Source: Luteibacter yeojuensis (GTDB lineage: Bacteria; Pseudomonadota; Gammaproteobacteria; Xanthomonadales; Rhodanobacteraceae). From it: a DNA stretch of 64,000 nt. Positions 24,831 to 34,435 of the stretch are shown piece by piece (within the stretch, counting starts at the first letter, position 1; every line of letters begins with the position of its first letter). Below the pieces are notes generated by a model that searched no databases, was not told the origin of the DNA, and saw only the letters and a list, made by a program, of their open reading frames with translations. The stretch covers positions 124,001 through 188,000 of the forward strand of contig NZ_JAAQTL010000001.1 in the NCBI RefSeq assembly GCF_011742875.1, in the 5' to 3' direction. Position numbers and translations under genes: made by a program.

Positions 24831-25846
24831 TGATAGGCAATGGAGCAGCGGCGACGGGCGCGATGGGGCCTCGCCGCGAGGCGTAGCGTTTAAAACAGCC
24901 GGAAAAAGGTTTGAGCTGGAAGGTCGGGAAAGGGTCGTTCCCGACGGAGAAGCCGCGGCGGAAGTTCCGCTGGCGGATGTCCTACCCCTGGCCGGAGCCA
25001 GTCTCGAGCCGGCACGGCCTCGAGCGAAATGCAAATCATCCATACAACATCCTGTACAAGCGCCAAGGGCGCCCTTGCATTACGTGCCAGCGAAGAATGG
25101 CCGTACGCCTTCGGTGGCGATCACAGATCGCCTACCTAAAGTTGCGTCTACCGAAGCCTTTGGATTCCCCACCCCTTATGCGGACCCTGTCCGCGGCGTA
25201 AAGGTAACGCAACAACTGTTTTTTGACTAGGACCTGATACGGCCGTTTTTGCGACACTTGTCACACATTGTGGGCATGTAATATGCCTGAAACGCGTCAA
25301 AGTCTTGACGGGTTTCGCGGAGCGAGTGCGAACCGGATACGGATTCTGCCGAATACGCATATGGCTCGTTAAGGTTGCAATGGTAACCATCATGTATGTC
25401 CCTATCGAAGCAAAGGCTTTCCGTTCAGCGTGTCGGTCGAGCGACCTCGGGATGACTTTCCATGCCCCATCGGTCTTTGGCTCGGACCTAAACGCTTCTG
25501 GAATGCTGATCCAGGCGTAGATCTGCCGGCGAGGGGTTTTGGCCTTTCGAAGGGGTGAGGGGGTGCCGCGCGGAGCAGGCGGACTCGCCCATTGATCCTC
25601 GACCGGCGAGACGATGGGCTGGAAGCGGCAGCGGCCCGAAAATACGCATCATGCTGTGTCTTCTCCAACGGTGTGCGCGATGTCATCTCGACAAAAACGG
25701 CACCCATAACGAGTCCATGTGAGCAACTGAATGTTGAAATTGTATCGCCAGTCAGGTGTGCTGACAATCGATCCTCGTGTGCAAGAAGCGCATCGACATC
25801 GCGGGGAGCCGGGAGTAGAACTTCTCTCTTTGCCCAAGGACCGCCC
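24831..25846. other. about 1 kb without a recognisable gene, between virB7 and pncC
   Basis: Short open frames on both strands lack ribosome binding sites and recognisable products. The stretch should hold the promoter of the T4SS run (minus) and of pncC-recA (plus). Possible signals are TTGTCA, 15 bases, TAATAT at 25259-25285 (plus); a perfect 6-bp hairpin GCGGAC/GTCCGC at 25180-25194; and an inverted repeat GTCAG-GTGTG-CTGAC at 25751-25765. None is decisive. A small RNA gene is possible but not shown. Confidence 0.55.
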
Positions 25847-26356
25847 GTGACTGCCGACTCCATCCCCACCGACGCCCAGCTCGACGACCTGGCCCGGGAG
25901 GTCGCCGAGGCCGCGCAGGAGCGACGCCTGATGGTCGCCACGGCCGAGTCGTGCACCGGTGGCTGGATCGCGAAGACCCTCACCGACCTGGCAGGGAGTT
26001 CAGCCTGGTTCGAGGCAGGCGTCGTCTCCTACAGCTACAGCGCGAAGGAGGCACTGCTCGGCGTCAACCCGCGTACGCTCGAACGCACAGGCGCCGTCAG
26101 CGAGGAAACGGTGCTGGAAATGGTCTCCGGTGCGCTCGCCCGTTATGGTGCGGGCGTGGCCGTGGCGGTCACCGGCATTGCGGGCCCGTCGGGCGGCACA
26201 CCGGACAAACCCGTCGGCACGGTCTGGATCGGCTGGAAACGCCGCGGGGGCTACGCTCACGCGCGGCTCTATCATTTCGACGGGGATCGCGAGGCGGTCC
26301 GACGGCAGACGGTGGCCGCGGCGCTTGTTGGAATGACCGCCGAACTGAAGGGCTGA
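25847..26356 (+). CDS. pncC: CinA-type nicotinamide-nucleotide amidohydrolase (PncC)
   Basis: A protein of 169 residues made of the CinA C-terminal domain alone: [12 protein letters not shown] with catalytic Ser35, [10 protein letters not shown] and [23 protein letters not shown]. The enzyme deamidates nicotinamide mononucleotide to nicotinate mononucleotide in pyridine nucleotide salvage. The start is a GTG at 25847 with AAGGA 6 bases upstream; the longer frame has no site and no similarity. It precedes recA by 97 bases on the same strand, as in many gammaproteobacteria. Confidence 0.92.
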   Translation: MTADSIPTDAQLDDLAREVAEAAQERRLMVATAESCTGGWIAKTLTDLAGSSAWFEAGVVSYSYSAKEALLGVNPRTLERTGAVSEETVLEMVSGALARYGAGVAVAVTGIAGPSGGTPDKPVGTVWIGWKRRGGYAHARLYHFDGDREAVRRQTVAAALVGMTAELKG

Positions 26357-26453
26357 TCGGGGCCGGCTATGGCAAACTTGGCGATTGCGGATCGCAGCCC
26401 CTGAGACCACGGTCGGGCAAGATACTCACCTACACACGAGACTGGAATTCACG

Positions 26454-27503
26454 ATGGACGACAACAAGCGCAAGGCGCTGGCGAGCGCGCTCGGCCAGAT
26501 CGAAAAGCAGTTCGGCAAGGGTGCCGTGATGCGTCTTGGCGACCGCGTCGACGACCAGATCGACACCGTGTCGACCGGTTCGCTCGGCCTGGATATCGCC
26601 CTCGGCATCGGCGGTCTGCCGCGCGGCCGCATCGTCGAAATCTACGGTCCGGAATCCTCGGGCAAGACCACGCTGACGCTGCAGGCCATCGCCTCCTGCC
26701 AGCGCGACGGCGGCACGGCGGCCTTCGTCGATGCCGAGCACGCCCTCGACCCGAGCTACGCCGAGAAGCTGGGCGTCAACGTCGCCGACCTCCTGGTCAG
26801 CCAGCCGGATACCGGCGAGCAGGCCCTGGAGATCGCGGACATGCTGGTCCGTTCGGGCGCCGTGGACATGGTCGTGGTCGACTCGGTCGCCGCGCTCACC
26901 CCGAAGGCCGAAATCGAAGGCGAGATGGGCGATTCCCACGTGGGTCTGCATGCTCGCCTCATGAGCCAGGCGCTGCGCAAGCTCACGGCCAACATCAAGA
27001 AGTCGAACTGCCTCGTCATCTTCATCAACCAGATCCGTATGAAGATCGGCGTGATGTTCGGCAGCCCGGAAACCACCACCGGCGGTAACGCGCTGAAGTT
27101 CTACGCCTCCGTGCGCCTCGACATCCGCCGCATCGGCGCGGTGAAGAAGGGCGAAGAGGTCATCGGCTCGGAAACCCGCGTGAAGGTGGTGAAGAACAAG
27201 GTGGCACCGCCGTTCCGCCAGACCGAGTTCGAAATCCTCTACGGCGAAGGTACCTCGCGCGAAGGCGAGATCATCGAACTGGGTGTGCGCGAGAGCCTCA
27301 TCGACAAGTCCGGCGCCTGGTACAGCTACAAGGGCGATCGGATCGGTCAGGGCAAGGAGAACGTCCGCCAGTTCCTGCGCGACAACCCGGCCATCGCCAA
27401 CGAGATCGACACCGAACTGCGTGCCCGCCTGCTGGTGAAGCCGGGCAAGGGCGACGGCGCGGTGGCCAGCGACACCGAGCAGGATGCGCTCGAGGAAGTC
27501 TGA
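26454..27503 (+). CDS. recA: recombinase RecA
   Basis: A protein of 349 residues, the strand-exchange ATPase of homologous recombination and the SOS coprotease. Walker A is GPESSGKTT at 65-73; [22 protein letters not shown] and the DNA-binding loops follow; the C-terminus is acidic. The ATG at 26454 matches the usual N-terminus [13 protein letters not shown] and has GGAA upstream. No LexA-type site is visible in the 97 bases before it, and no lexA gene lies directly upstream, unlike in Xanthomonas. recX follows with a 20-base overlap. Confidence 0.99.
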   Translation: MDDNKRKALASALGQIEKQFGKGAVMRLGDRVDDQIDTVSTGSLGLDIALGIGGLPRGRIVEIYGPESSGKTTLTLQAIASCQRDGGTAAFVDAEHALDPSYAEKLGVNVADLLVSQPDTGEQALEIADMLVRSGAVDMVVVDSVAALTPKAEIEGEMGDSHVGLHARLMSQALRKLTANIKKSNCLVIFINQIRMKIGVMFGSPETTTGGNALKFYASVRLDIRRIGAVKKGEEVIGSETRVKVVKNKVAPPFRQTEFEILYGEGTSREGEIIELGVRESLIDKSGAWYSYKGDRIGQGKENVRQFLRDNPAIANEIDTELRARLLVKPGKGDGAVASDTEQDALEEV

Positions 27504-27996
27504 TCCTGGCAAGGGCAAGGGCGATCGGAAGGCCGATCGCCCGACCCGTACCGCCTATGACAAGGCGCTTGGCCTGCTGGCCCGGCGCGAACATTCCCGC
27601 CGCGAACTCGCGCAGAAGCTCGAGCGCGGCGGTTTCGCGCGCGACGAATCCGCGGCCGCGGTGGAGCGGCTGGGCGACCAGGGCTACCAGGACGACACCC
27701 GATTCGCGGAGGCGCTGGTGCGCAGCCGCGTGGGACAGGGCTATGGGCCCGCCCGCATTCGCGCCGAGCTGCGCAGCCAGGGTCTCGGCGACGCCACCAT
27801 CCGCCAGCTGGTCGACGCGGCGGAAGTCGATTGGGACGTGCTGGCCGCCCAGCAGCTGCGCCGGCGCTACGGTGCGCCGGTCGCCGATCCCGCCGAAAGA
27901 GCCCGCAGGGCGCAATTCCTCTTGCGTCGTGGCTTCGCCGCCGCCACAGTACGTGTTCTTACCCACGCCGATGCGGAAGACGCCGACGACGACTGA
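27484..27996 (+). CDS. recX: regulatory protein RecX
   Basis: A protein of 170 residues of the RecX family, which binds RecA filaments and limits recombination. The helix repeats are clear: [62 protein letters not shown] and [25 protein letters not shown]. The ATG overlaps the end of recA by 20 bases in another frame, a common arrangement that keeps RecX low. Confidence 0.95.
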   Translation: MRSRKSDPGKGKGDRKADRPTRTAYDKALGLLARREHSRRELAQKLERGGFARDESAAAVERLGDQGYQDDTRFAEALVRSRVGQGYGPARIRAELRSQGLGDATIRQLVDAAEVDWDVLAAQQLRRRYGAPVADPAERARRAQFLLRRGFAAATVRVLTHADAEDADDD

Positions 27997-28067
27997 AGGC
28001 AGCGAGCCTTGATTCTGGACGGAGCGTCCCCCGCGACAGCCTCGCCGCTCCGAAGCCACGATCGCTC

Positions 28068-30701
28068 ATGAAAACAGCCGACATCCGTTCGACCTTCCTC
28101 GAATTTTTCCGCTCCAAGGACCACACCATCGTGCCCTCGGCATCGCTGGTGCCGTCGAACGACCCCACGCTGCTGTTCACCAACTCGGGCATGGTGCCCT
28201 TCAAGAACGTGTTCCTTGGCAGCGAGAAGCCGGGTTACGTCCGCGCGGCCGACGTGCAGCGCTGCCTGCGTGCAGGCGGCAAGCACAACGACCTCGACGC
28301 GGTCGGCTACACCGCCCGTCACCATACGTTCTTCGAGATGCTGGGCAACTGGTCGTTCGGCGACTACTTCAAGCGCGACGCCATCCGCTATGCCTGGGAA
28401 CTGCTGACCGACATCTACAAGCTGCCGGCGGAACGCCTTTGGGTCACCGTGTACCACACGGACGACGAGGCCTACGACATCTGGCACAAGGAAGTCGGCA
28501 TCCCCGCGGACCGCATCGTGCGCATCGGCGACAACAAGGGTGCACCGTTCGCGTCGGACAACTTCTGGCAGATGGCCGACACCGGCCCCTGCGGTCCCTG
28601 CACGGAGATCTTCTACGACCACGGTCCGGACGTGGCCGGTGGCCCGCCCGGTTCGCCGGACGAGGACGGCGACCGCTACATCGAGATCTGGAACCTCGTG
28701 TTCATGCAATTCGACCGCGCACCGGACGGCACGCTCTCGCCCTTGCCGGCACCCTGCGTCGATACCGGCATGGGCCTCGAGCGCCTGGCGGCCGTACTCC
28801 AGCACGTGCACTCGAATTACGAGATCGACCTGTTCGCGCACCTGATCGCCGAAGCGGCGCGCCTGACCGGCACCGCCGACCTCGCGAACAAATCGCTGCG
28901 CGTGATCGCCGATCACGTGCGCGCCTGTTCCTTCCTGATCGTCGATGGCGTGCTGCCGTCCAACGAAGGGCGCGGCTACGTGCTCCGCCGCATCATTCGC
29001 CGCGCGCTTCGCCACGGCTGGATGCTCGGCGTGCGTGGCGATTTCTTCTGGAAGATGGTGGCGCCGCTCGTCGCGGAGATGGGCGTGGCCTATCCCGAGC
29101 TGGCCGCGAAGCAGTCCTTCGTCGAGCAGGCGCTGAAGACGGAGGAAGAGCGGTTCGGCGAAACCCTCGAGAACGGCATGCGCCTGTTCGACGATATCGC
29201 CGCCAAGTCGGGTCAGATCATCCCCGGCGAGGATGCGTTCCGCCTCTACGACACCTATGGTTTCCCGGTCGATCTCACCGCCGACATCGCCCGCGAGCGC
29301 GACATGAGCGTGGACATGGAAGGCTTCGAGCGCGCCATGGGCGAGCAGCGCGCGCGGGCCCGCGCGGCCAGCCAGTTCGCGACGAAGGCGCAGCTTCCGG
29401 CCGAGGTGGCCAGCGCGCTGGCGCCCACCGTTTTCACCGGTTACGACGACCTCGACCTCACCGACGCCAGGGTGCTGGCCATCGTCCGCGAAGGCAAGGC
29501 CGTGGATCGGCTTGCCGACGGCGAGGATGCATTCGTGCTGCTCGACCGCACGCCGTTCTATGCCGAGTCCGGTGGGCAGGTGGGCGATACCGGTACGCTA
29601 AGCAATCCCTCAGGTTTGTTTGCCGTGGCCGACACCCAGAAGGTGGGCGGTGCATTCTTCGCCCACTTCGGCACCTGGCAGGGTTCGGCGCCGCTGGAGA
29701 AGGGGGGCGCCGTCGCGGCATCCGTCGACGCCGCGCAGCGCCAGGCGACGGTCCTGAACCACTCGGCCACGCACCTGCTGCACGCGGCGCTGCGCGCCGT
29801 GCTGGGCGAGCACGTGACGCAGAAAGGCTCGCTGGTGGCGCCGGAGCGCCTGCGCTTCGATTTCTCCCACTTCAAGGCAGTTACGCCGGAAGAGCTGTCC
29901 CAGATCGAGCGCATGGTCAACGACGAGATCCGTCGCAATGCGCAGGCGGAAGTCCACCACATGGGCTACGACGAGGCGATCGACTTCGGCGCCATGGCAC
30001 TGTTCGGCGAGAAGTACGGCGCCGAGGTGCGCGTGCTGAAGATGGGCGGCTTCTCCACCGAACTGTGTGGCGGCACCCACGTTTCCCGTACGGGCGATAT
30101 CGGCCTGTTCAAGATCGTCTCGGAGTCGGGTGTCGCGGCCGGCGTGCGACGCATCGAGGCGGTCACGGGTGCCGGCGCCATGGCTCGCGTCGCCGACGAG
30201 GAGCGCATCCTGGGCGAAGTGTCAGGCCTGCTGGCGGCCACCGGCGGCGACGTGATCGAGAAGCTGCGCCAGCTGTTCGACCGCCAGAAGAAACTGGAAC
30301 GCGAGATCGAATCGTACAAGGCCAAGGCGGCCAGTTCGGCGTCCGCCGACCTCGCGGCCTCGGCAGTGGACGTGGCGGGCATCAAGGTGGTGGCCGCCCG
30401 CCTGGAAGGCCTGGACGCCAAGTCGCTGCGCGACAGCATGGACGTGCTGAAGCAGCAGCTGGGCGACTGCGCGATCGTCCTGGCGGGCGCGGTGGATGGC
30501 CGGGTTTCGCTGGTGGCGGGCGTCGGCGGCGCCGCGCTGGGCAAGGTCAAGGCCGGCGACCTGGTGGCCGAGGTCGCCTCGCGCATCGAAGGAAAGGGCG
30601 GTGGTCGTCCGGACATGGCGCAGGGCGGCGGCCTCGACAGTCCGGCCCTGCCGGGCATCCTTGCCGGTATCCCGGCCTGGGTGGAAGCGCGCCTGCGCTG
30701 A
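28068..30701 (+). CDS. alaS: alanyl-tRNA synthetase
   Basis: A protein of 877 residues, the usual AlaS length. It contains the class II catalytic core ([47 protein letters not shown]), the editing domain with zinc ligands HSATH and CGGTH, and the C-terminal C-Ala domain ([11 protein letters not shown]). It charges tRNA-Ala and clears Ser/Gly misacylation. The ATG at 28068 gives the conserved N-terminus [14 protein letters not shown]. It lies 71 bases after recX, in the conserved order recA-recX-alaS-csrA. Confidence 0.99.
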   Translation: MKTADIRSTFLEFFRSKDHTIVPSASLVPSNDPTLLFTNSGMVPFKNVFLGSEKPGYVRAADVQRCLRAGGKHNDLDAVGYTARHHTFFEMLGNWSFGDYFKRDAIRYAWELLTDIYKLPAERLWVTVYHTDDEAYDIWHKEVGIPADRIVRIGDNKGAPFASDNFWQMADTGPCGPCTEIFYDHGPDVAGGPPGSPDEDGDRYIEIWNLVFMQFDRAPDGTLSPLPAPCVDTGMGLERLAAVLQHVHSNYEIDLFAHLIAEAARLTGTADLANKSLRVIADHVRACSFLIVDGVLPSNEGRGYVLRRIIRRALRHGWMLGVRGDFFWKMVAPLVAEMGVAYPELAAKQSFVEQALKTEEERFGETLENGMRLFDDIAAKSGQIIPGEDAFRLYDTYGFPVDLTADIARERDMSVDMEGFERAMGEQRARARAASQFATKAQLPAEVASALAPTVFTGYDDLDLTDARVLAIVREGKAVDRLADGEDAFVLLDRTPFYAESGGQVGDTGTLSNPSGLFAVADTQKVGGAFFAHFGTWQGSAPLEKGGAVAASVDAAQRQATVLNHSATHLLHAALRAVLGEHVTQKGSLVAPERLRFDFSHFKAVTPEELSQIERMVNDEIRRNAQAEVHHMGYDEAIDFGAMALFGEKYGAEVRVLKMGGFSTELCGGTHVSRTGDIGLFKIVSESGVAAGVRRIEAVTGAGAMARVADEERILGEVSGLLAATGGDVIEKLRQLFDRQKKLEREIESYKAKAASSASADLAASAVDVAGIKVVAARLEGLDAKSLRDSMDVLKQQLGDCAIVLAGAVDGRVSLVAGVGGAALGKVKAGDLVAEVASRIEGKGGGRPDMAQGGGLDSPALPGILAGIPAWVEARLR

Positions 30702-31004
30702 ACGAAACGTGGCCGGGATCGTCGTCGGGGTGCCAGAAGGGCGCTCCGATGCACGTATTCGGGGATTCGTGCGTTGCGTCCCCCGGTTTGGCTCGGCTAG
30801 TATCATCCGAATGTCGAAAGCATCCTTCGGCATCGATCCTACGGATCGCGATGGCAGGACAGCTGGTCAGCGACACACACAACTAGAGCCGGGGAAGGCA
30901 GATCGGCCTTCGATGGTCGAAACGTCGATCCATTGACGGCAAGCACTCGGGGTGAGGTTGTCGTTGGTGGGGAAGCCAATACCTGATTTTATGGAGTATC
31001 AATC
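30702..31004 (+). other. leader region before csrA
   Basis: A 303-base gap between alaS and csrA. It holds a likely csrA promoter (30774-30803). An open frame of 41 codons from 30811 has no ribosome binding site and no recognised product, so I do not call it. GGA triplets near the csrA start could be CsrA self-binding sites, but the hairpins needed are not clear. Confidence 0.5.
30774..30803 (+). promoter_or_regulatory. probable sigma-70 promoter for csrA
   Basis: TTGCGT, an 18-base spacer and TAGTAT lie about 200 bases before csrA and just after alaS. The -35 box matches the consensus at four of six positions and the -10 box at four of six. It would let csrA be made apart from alaS, as in other gammaproteobacteria. 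Confidence 0.42.
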
Positions 31005-31202
31005 ATGCTGATTCTGACCCGCCGGGTCGGTGAAACCCTGATGATCGGCGACGAGGTGACCGTCACCGTTCTGGGTGTGAAGGGTAACCAGGTGCGCATC
31101 GGCATCAATGCGCCGAAGAACGTCGCGGTTCACCGCGAAGAAATTTACCAGCGCATCAAGAACGAGAACGATCCGGCCGGCCATTCCGGGGACGACCAGT
31201 AA
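31005..31202 (+). CDS. csrA: carbon storage regulator CsrA (RsmA)
   Basis: A protein of 65 residues, beginning [20 protein letters not shown], with the RNA-binding residues of the first strand and [12 protein letters not shown]. CsrA binds GGA-containing hairpins in mRNA leaders and controls translation of motility, biofilm and secretion genes. GGAG lies 8 bases before the ATG. It is followed by tRNA-Ser on the same strand. Confidence 0.99.
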   Translation: MLILTRRVGETLMIGDEVTVTVLGVKGNQVRIGINAPKNVAVHREEIYQRIKNENDPAGHSGDDQ

Positions 31203-31206
31203 AAGC

Positions 31207-31235
31207 TTTACGGCCGAAGCAAGGCAAAGTATCCT
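31207..31235 (+). promoter_or_regulatory. probable promoter for tRNA-Ser
   Basis: TTTACG, a 17-base spacer and TATCCT lie with the -10 box 17 bases before the tRNA 5' end. A 7-bp inverted repeat (AGCAAGG/CCTTGCT, 31218-31239) overlaps it and might instead be the end of the csrA message, though no T-run follows. Confidence 0.45.
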
Positions 31236-31251
31236 TGCTGGCTCGTTACAC

Positions 31252-31344
31252 GGAGAGTTGCCCGAGAGGCCGAAGGGGCTCCCCTGCTAAGGGAGTATAG
31301 GGTCAAAAGCCTTATCGAGGGTTCGAATCCCTCACTCTCCGCCA
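31252..31344 (+). tRNA. serX: tRNA-Ser (anticodon GCT)
   Basis: A 93-base gene including the encoded CCA. The acceptor stem GGAGAGT/ACTCTCC is perfect, the anticodon stem is CTCCC/GGGAG with loop CTGCTAA, giving anticodon GCT at 31286-31288, which reads AGC/AGT serine codons. The long variable arm and the TTCGAATCC T-loop are typical of tRNA-Ser. The order csrA then tRNA-Ser is common in gammaproteobacteria. Confidence 0.97.
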
Positions 31345-31347
31345 GTT

Positions 31348-31379
31348 ACGCAAAGCGCCCCGAAAGGGGCGTTTTGCGT
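31348..31379. terminator. terminator-like hairpin after tRNA-Ser
   Basis: ACGCAAA and TTTGCGT flank a GC stem GCGCCCC-GAAA-GGGGCGT, followed on the plus strand by TTTTGCG. It ends tRNA-Ser transcription and, being nearly symmetric, can also serve the GH127 gene that converges from the minus strand (stop at 31403). Confidence 0.8.
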
Positions 31380-31402
31380 TATGGCAGTGCGCCGCTGTCG
31401 TC

Positions 31403-33400
31403 TCACGAGGCCAATGCGGGAAACGACGTAATGCGCAGTTTGGCGCCGGCGTATGGCACCAGGCGCAGGGTGGTGTATGGCTCGTCTTCCATTGCGGGTT
31501 TCTTCGGTACGGGGTCGGCAGCGCCTTCCTCCGCTTTCCACGCCACCAGCCGCGCCTTTACTGTGAGCGTCATCGCCGGTGTCGCGCCCGCGAAGGGGCG
31601 CTCGCCGACCGGATGCCGTTCCACGGTGCCCGCGTCGCCGGCGGCATAATTCCACGCCGAGGTCGGGTACACCTGCCAGTCGTTGGTGAGGCCGCGCTTG
31701 CGCCATTTGACCCAGGCCTCGCCGACCGGTAACGAGAAAACCAGCGGACCCCGACTGAAACTGACAGAGTCGTTGAAGCCTGTTTCGGTGACGACGTCGG
31801 CGGGGAACGAAAGCTCGACCTTGTCACCCGCCGCCCAACGACGTTCCACGGTGAGGAAGCCTTCCCCGGGCATCGCCTTCACCGTTTCGCCGTTGATTTT
31901 CACCGAAGGCGAGCGGCACCACGCCGGGAGGCGCAGGCGCAGGGGAAACGCCACGGACGAGGCCGGGCGCAGCGTCATGACGATCTCGTCCCGGAACGGA
32001 TAGTCGGTCTCCTGCTCGATCTCGATGGGCACGCCCCGCGCCACGGTGCCGACACGGCAGGGGGCATAGACGGTCGCCGCAAGGCCACCATCCGCGCAGG
32101 CCATCCACAGGCTCGCCGTCAGCTTCGGCCAACCCTGATGGAAGTTGGCCGTGCAGCAGCCGAAGTGCGGATCGAGACCGAACAGGTTCGCCTCGGGTCC
32201 GTTCGTTGTCCATGGCCTTCGATGCAGGCTGCATTCCACCTGGTTGGGTTGCTGGTCGTACTGGTGAGCCCACATGTCGTCGGTGAAGGCGGCCGGCAGC
32301 GCGTTGTAGGCGATGCGTTCGATCCGGTCGCCGAGGACGGCGTCGCCGGTGATGGCGAGTGCCGTTTCCAGCGAGTACATGGCCTCCACGACCGCGCACA
32401 ACTCGATGCCCTGCGAAGGGCTGCGCCCGGCCAGATGCTCGTCGGCCGAAAACATGCCGTTGGGCAGGCCGTGATACGTGTCGAGTTGCGCCAGCTGATG
32501 GTGGATGGCGGCGCGATCGTTCGCGTCGCGGGAAACCAGCGACCAGACGGGAGACGCCTTCAGCGACTGGGCGACATTGACGCCATGCACCTGCAATCCA
32601 TCGTCCTCCATGAAGGCGTTCTTGCCGCCTTTGGCTTCGACCAGCTTCGCGTCGGTTTTTTCCCGGAAAGGAAATTCGGCGAACATGCCCTGCCAGTCGT
32701 AACCCTGCTTTTTCAGCAGTGCGGCCAGTTCGAGGAGTTTCGGGTCCTGCGTGCGCGAATAAAGCCAGAGAACCGAGGCCACCTCGTCCTGCCAGCGCAT
32801 GCGTCCCCAGTCGCGTAGCGGCCGTTCCGGCAATGCGCCCAGCTGGTAATGGAAATAACGCGTCATGAAGGGCAGCACGCGCGCGTCGCCGGTCAGCTCC
32901 TGGTACTGCGTCAGCACCTTCAGCATGACCATGCGCGGCCACCAGTCGTCGTTCGACGTCGGCCCGAACATGCCGTTGGGCCAGGGATGGTCGAGCGTCC
33001 AGTCGATGAAGCGTTGGGCTTTGGCTTTTAGTTTCGGCGAGTCGAGTTGCCATGCCAGGGGCAGCAGGCCATCGACGAAGTAGGGACCGCGCTCCCACGA
33101 TTCCCCGTTACCGCCCAACCAGCCACTGTGCGGCCCCAGGTCGGCCCAGGTCTCGTCCACCCGGCCGCCGAGTCCTTCCGCCTGGATCTCGAGCTGGCGC
33201 CGAAGCCAGCCGGTCGGGCGGATCGAGCCGGCGGGAAGCAACTGGAAGGGCTGCGGCGCGAGGGGCGCCTGCGGAAAGACGGCGGCGGCTTCCGGCTTCG
33301 CCGCGGCCCCGGCCTTCTCCGCGGGCAGCAGGGACACCATCGCCCCGAGAACCGACGCCTGGAGAAAACCCCGGCGGCCGGTGAGGGTGGAATCGTGCAT
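31403..33400 (-). CDS. glycoside hydrolase family 127-type (DUF1680) enzyme with Tat-like signal
   Basis: A protein of 665 residues. The N-terminus TGRRGFLQASVLGAMVSLL is a twin-arginine signal, so export as a folded enzyme is likely. The rest is a DUF1680/GH127 hydrolase: SWERGPYFVDGLLPLAWQL, GIELCAVVEAMYSLE (Glu333-x-Cys335) and HFGCCTANFHQGWPKL (Cys415, Cys416). In characterised beta-L-arabinofuranosidases of this family the E-x-C and CC motifs hold zinc and supply the nucleophilic Cys. The substrate is probably an arabinose-containing plant polymer. AGAGGA lies upstream of the ATG. No transporter or other sugar gene is nearby. Confidence 0.88.
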   Translation of the reverse strand: MHDSTLTGRRGFLQASVLGAMVSLLPAEKAGAAAKPEAAAVFPQAPLAPQPFQLLPAGSIRPTGWLRRQLEIQAEGLGGRVDETWADLGPHSGWLGGNGESWERGPYFVDGLLPLAWQLDSPKLKAKAQRFIDWTLDHPWPNGMFGPTSNDDWWPRMVMLKVLTQYQELTGDARVLPFMTRYFHYQLGALPERPLRDWGRMRWQDEVASVLWLYSRTQDPKLLELAALLKKQGYDWQGMFAEFPFREKTDAKLVEAKGGKNAFMEDDGLQVHGVNVAQSLKASPVWSLVSRDANDRAAIHHQLAQLDTYHGLPNGMFSADEHLAGRSPSQGIELCAVVEAMYSLETALAITGDAVLGDRIERIAYNALPAAFTDDMWAHQYDQQPNQVECSLHRRPWTTNGPEANLFGLDPHFGCCTANFHQGWPKLTASLWMACADGGLAATVYAPCRVGTVARGVPIEIEQETDYPFRDEIVMTLRPASSVAFPLRLRLPAWCRSPSVKINGETVKAMPGEGFLTVERRWAAGDKVELSFPADVVTETGFNDSVSFSRGPLVFSLPVGEAWVKWRKRGLTNDWQVYPTSAWNYAAGDAGTVERHPVGERPFAGATPAMTLTVKARLVAWKAEEGAADPVPKKPAMEDEPYTTLRLVPYAGAKLRITSFPALAS

Positions 33401-33472
33401 TCGGACTATCCTCTCGACGTCGACCTCCTTGTGAATATGTACTACTTTTTCAGTCGAAGGAAGGGCGCCCGG

Positions 33473-34435
33473 TTACTGCGCCACCATTTCGACGCGGCGG
33501 TTCTGCGCCTTCCCCGCGTCGCTCGTGTTGGCAGCGACCGGCGAATACGAAGCGACGCCCTTCGCCGCGAGCCGATCGGCAGCCACGCCGTAATCCTTCG
33601 CGAGACTCCGCACCACGGCGGCCGCGCGCTCCTGCGAAAGCGTTTCGTTGTGCGCGAGCGAGCCGGTATTGTCGGTATGACCGACGATGAAGACCTTGAG
33701 TCCCGGCGACGCCTTCAATGCCTTCGCCATCTCCGACAATGTGGCCTTCGAATCCGCCGTGATGGTCGCGCTGTCCGTGGCGAAGTGAAGTCCGTACAGC
33801 GCGATCTTTCCGTTGGCCCGCAGCGCGGAGGTCATCGCGTCGGCATCGACCTTTACCTGGCCCTGGGCCATCTCCGTGGCTTCGATCACGCGTAGCAGGA
33901 CACCCACCGGCTGGTCGTCGTCCTGGGACACCATGAGCGCGACGGTGGTTGCACCGCCGCCGTGCCGGTGCGTCGCGAGTACATAGCTGACATGGTTGTT
34001 GGTGGCGTCGAGCAGGTCGGTCATCGTCGTACTGTCGCCGCCCAGCGTCGCGATGACCGGATCGGCGAGATCGCCGGCGAAGCGGAAGCCTCCGCAGCCG
34101 CCGTCCCGCGTGCCGGGGCCGCAAGTCCAGGCAGACTCGAATCCCGCGGCGGCAAAAGCCTTACGGTAGTTCTCCAGGACCTCGACGGCGCTCTTGCCCT
34201 GCGGGATCCGATAGACGATGTCGGTCATCCGGCCCGAGGCCTCGATGTGCTTTTCTCCCGGCCCGGAAGGCAGGCTCGCGCGCCCGAAATCCGCCTCCCT
34301 GAAGCCCACGATGTCCGCACCCTTGAAGCGCGAAACCAGCGGATGGTCGTGGCTCTTCGGTATGTCCGCGCCGCAGGCGGCCGAGGAGGCGAGGAGCGCG
34401 AACGGCAGGGCAAACACCGGGGACCTGTAACCCAT
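33473..34435 (-). CDS. OmpA-family protein with a unique N-terminal domain
   Basis: A protein of 320 residues. A signal peptide covers residues 1-20 (ending SSAACGAD; the Cys does not sit in a good lipobox). Residues 24-200 form a domain I cannot name, with a Cys pair around CGPGTRDGGCGG. Residues about 213-320 are an OmpA C-terminal peptidoglycan-binding domain: GLHFATDSATITADSKATL, FIVGHTDNTGS, LSQERAAAVVRSL and NRRVEMV. It probably lies in the outer membrane or periplasm and holds on to the cell wall. GGAG lies 7 bases before the ATG. It faces away from the Tad locus. Confidence 0.88.
   Translation of the reverse strand: MGYRSPVFALPFALLASSAACGADIPKSHDHPLVSRFKGADIVGFREADFGRASLPSGPGEKHIEASGRMTDIVYRIPQGKSAVEVLENYRKAFAAAGFESAWTCGPGTRDGGCGGFRFAGDLADPVIATLGGDSTTMTDLLDATNNHVSYVLATHRHGGGATTVALMVSQDDDQPVGVLLRVIEATEMAQGQVKVDADAMTSALRANGKIALYGLHFATDSATITADSKATLSEMAKALKASPGLKVFIVGHTDNTGSLAHNETLSQERAAAVVRSLAKDYGVAADRLAAKGVASYSPVAANTSDAGKAQNRRVEMVAQ

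Noticed and set aside
24911..25393. Open frames of 80-96 codons in the gap before pncC
   Set aside because: They lack ribosome binding sites and have Arg-rich, low-similarity translations.
28439..30886. 815-codon open frame in another register over alaS
   Set aside because: alaS is certain on the same strand; the alternative translation is Arg/Gly/Ala-rich noise.
30811..30936. 41-codon open frame before csrA
   Set aside because: No ribosome binding site and no known product; it falls between a promoter and csrA and is better read as leader.
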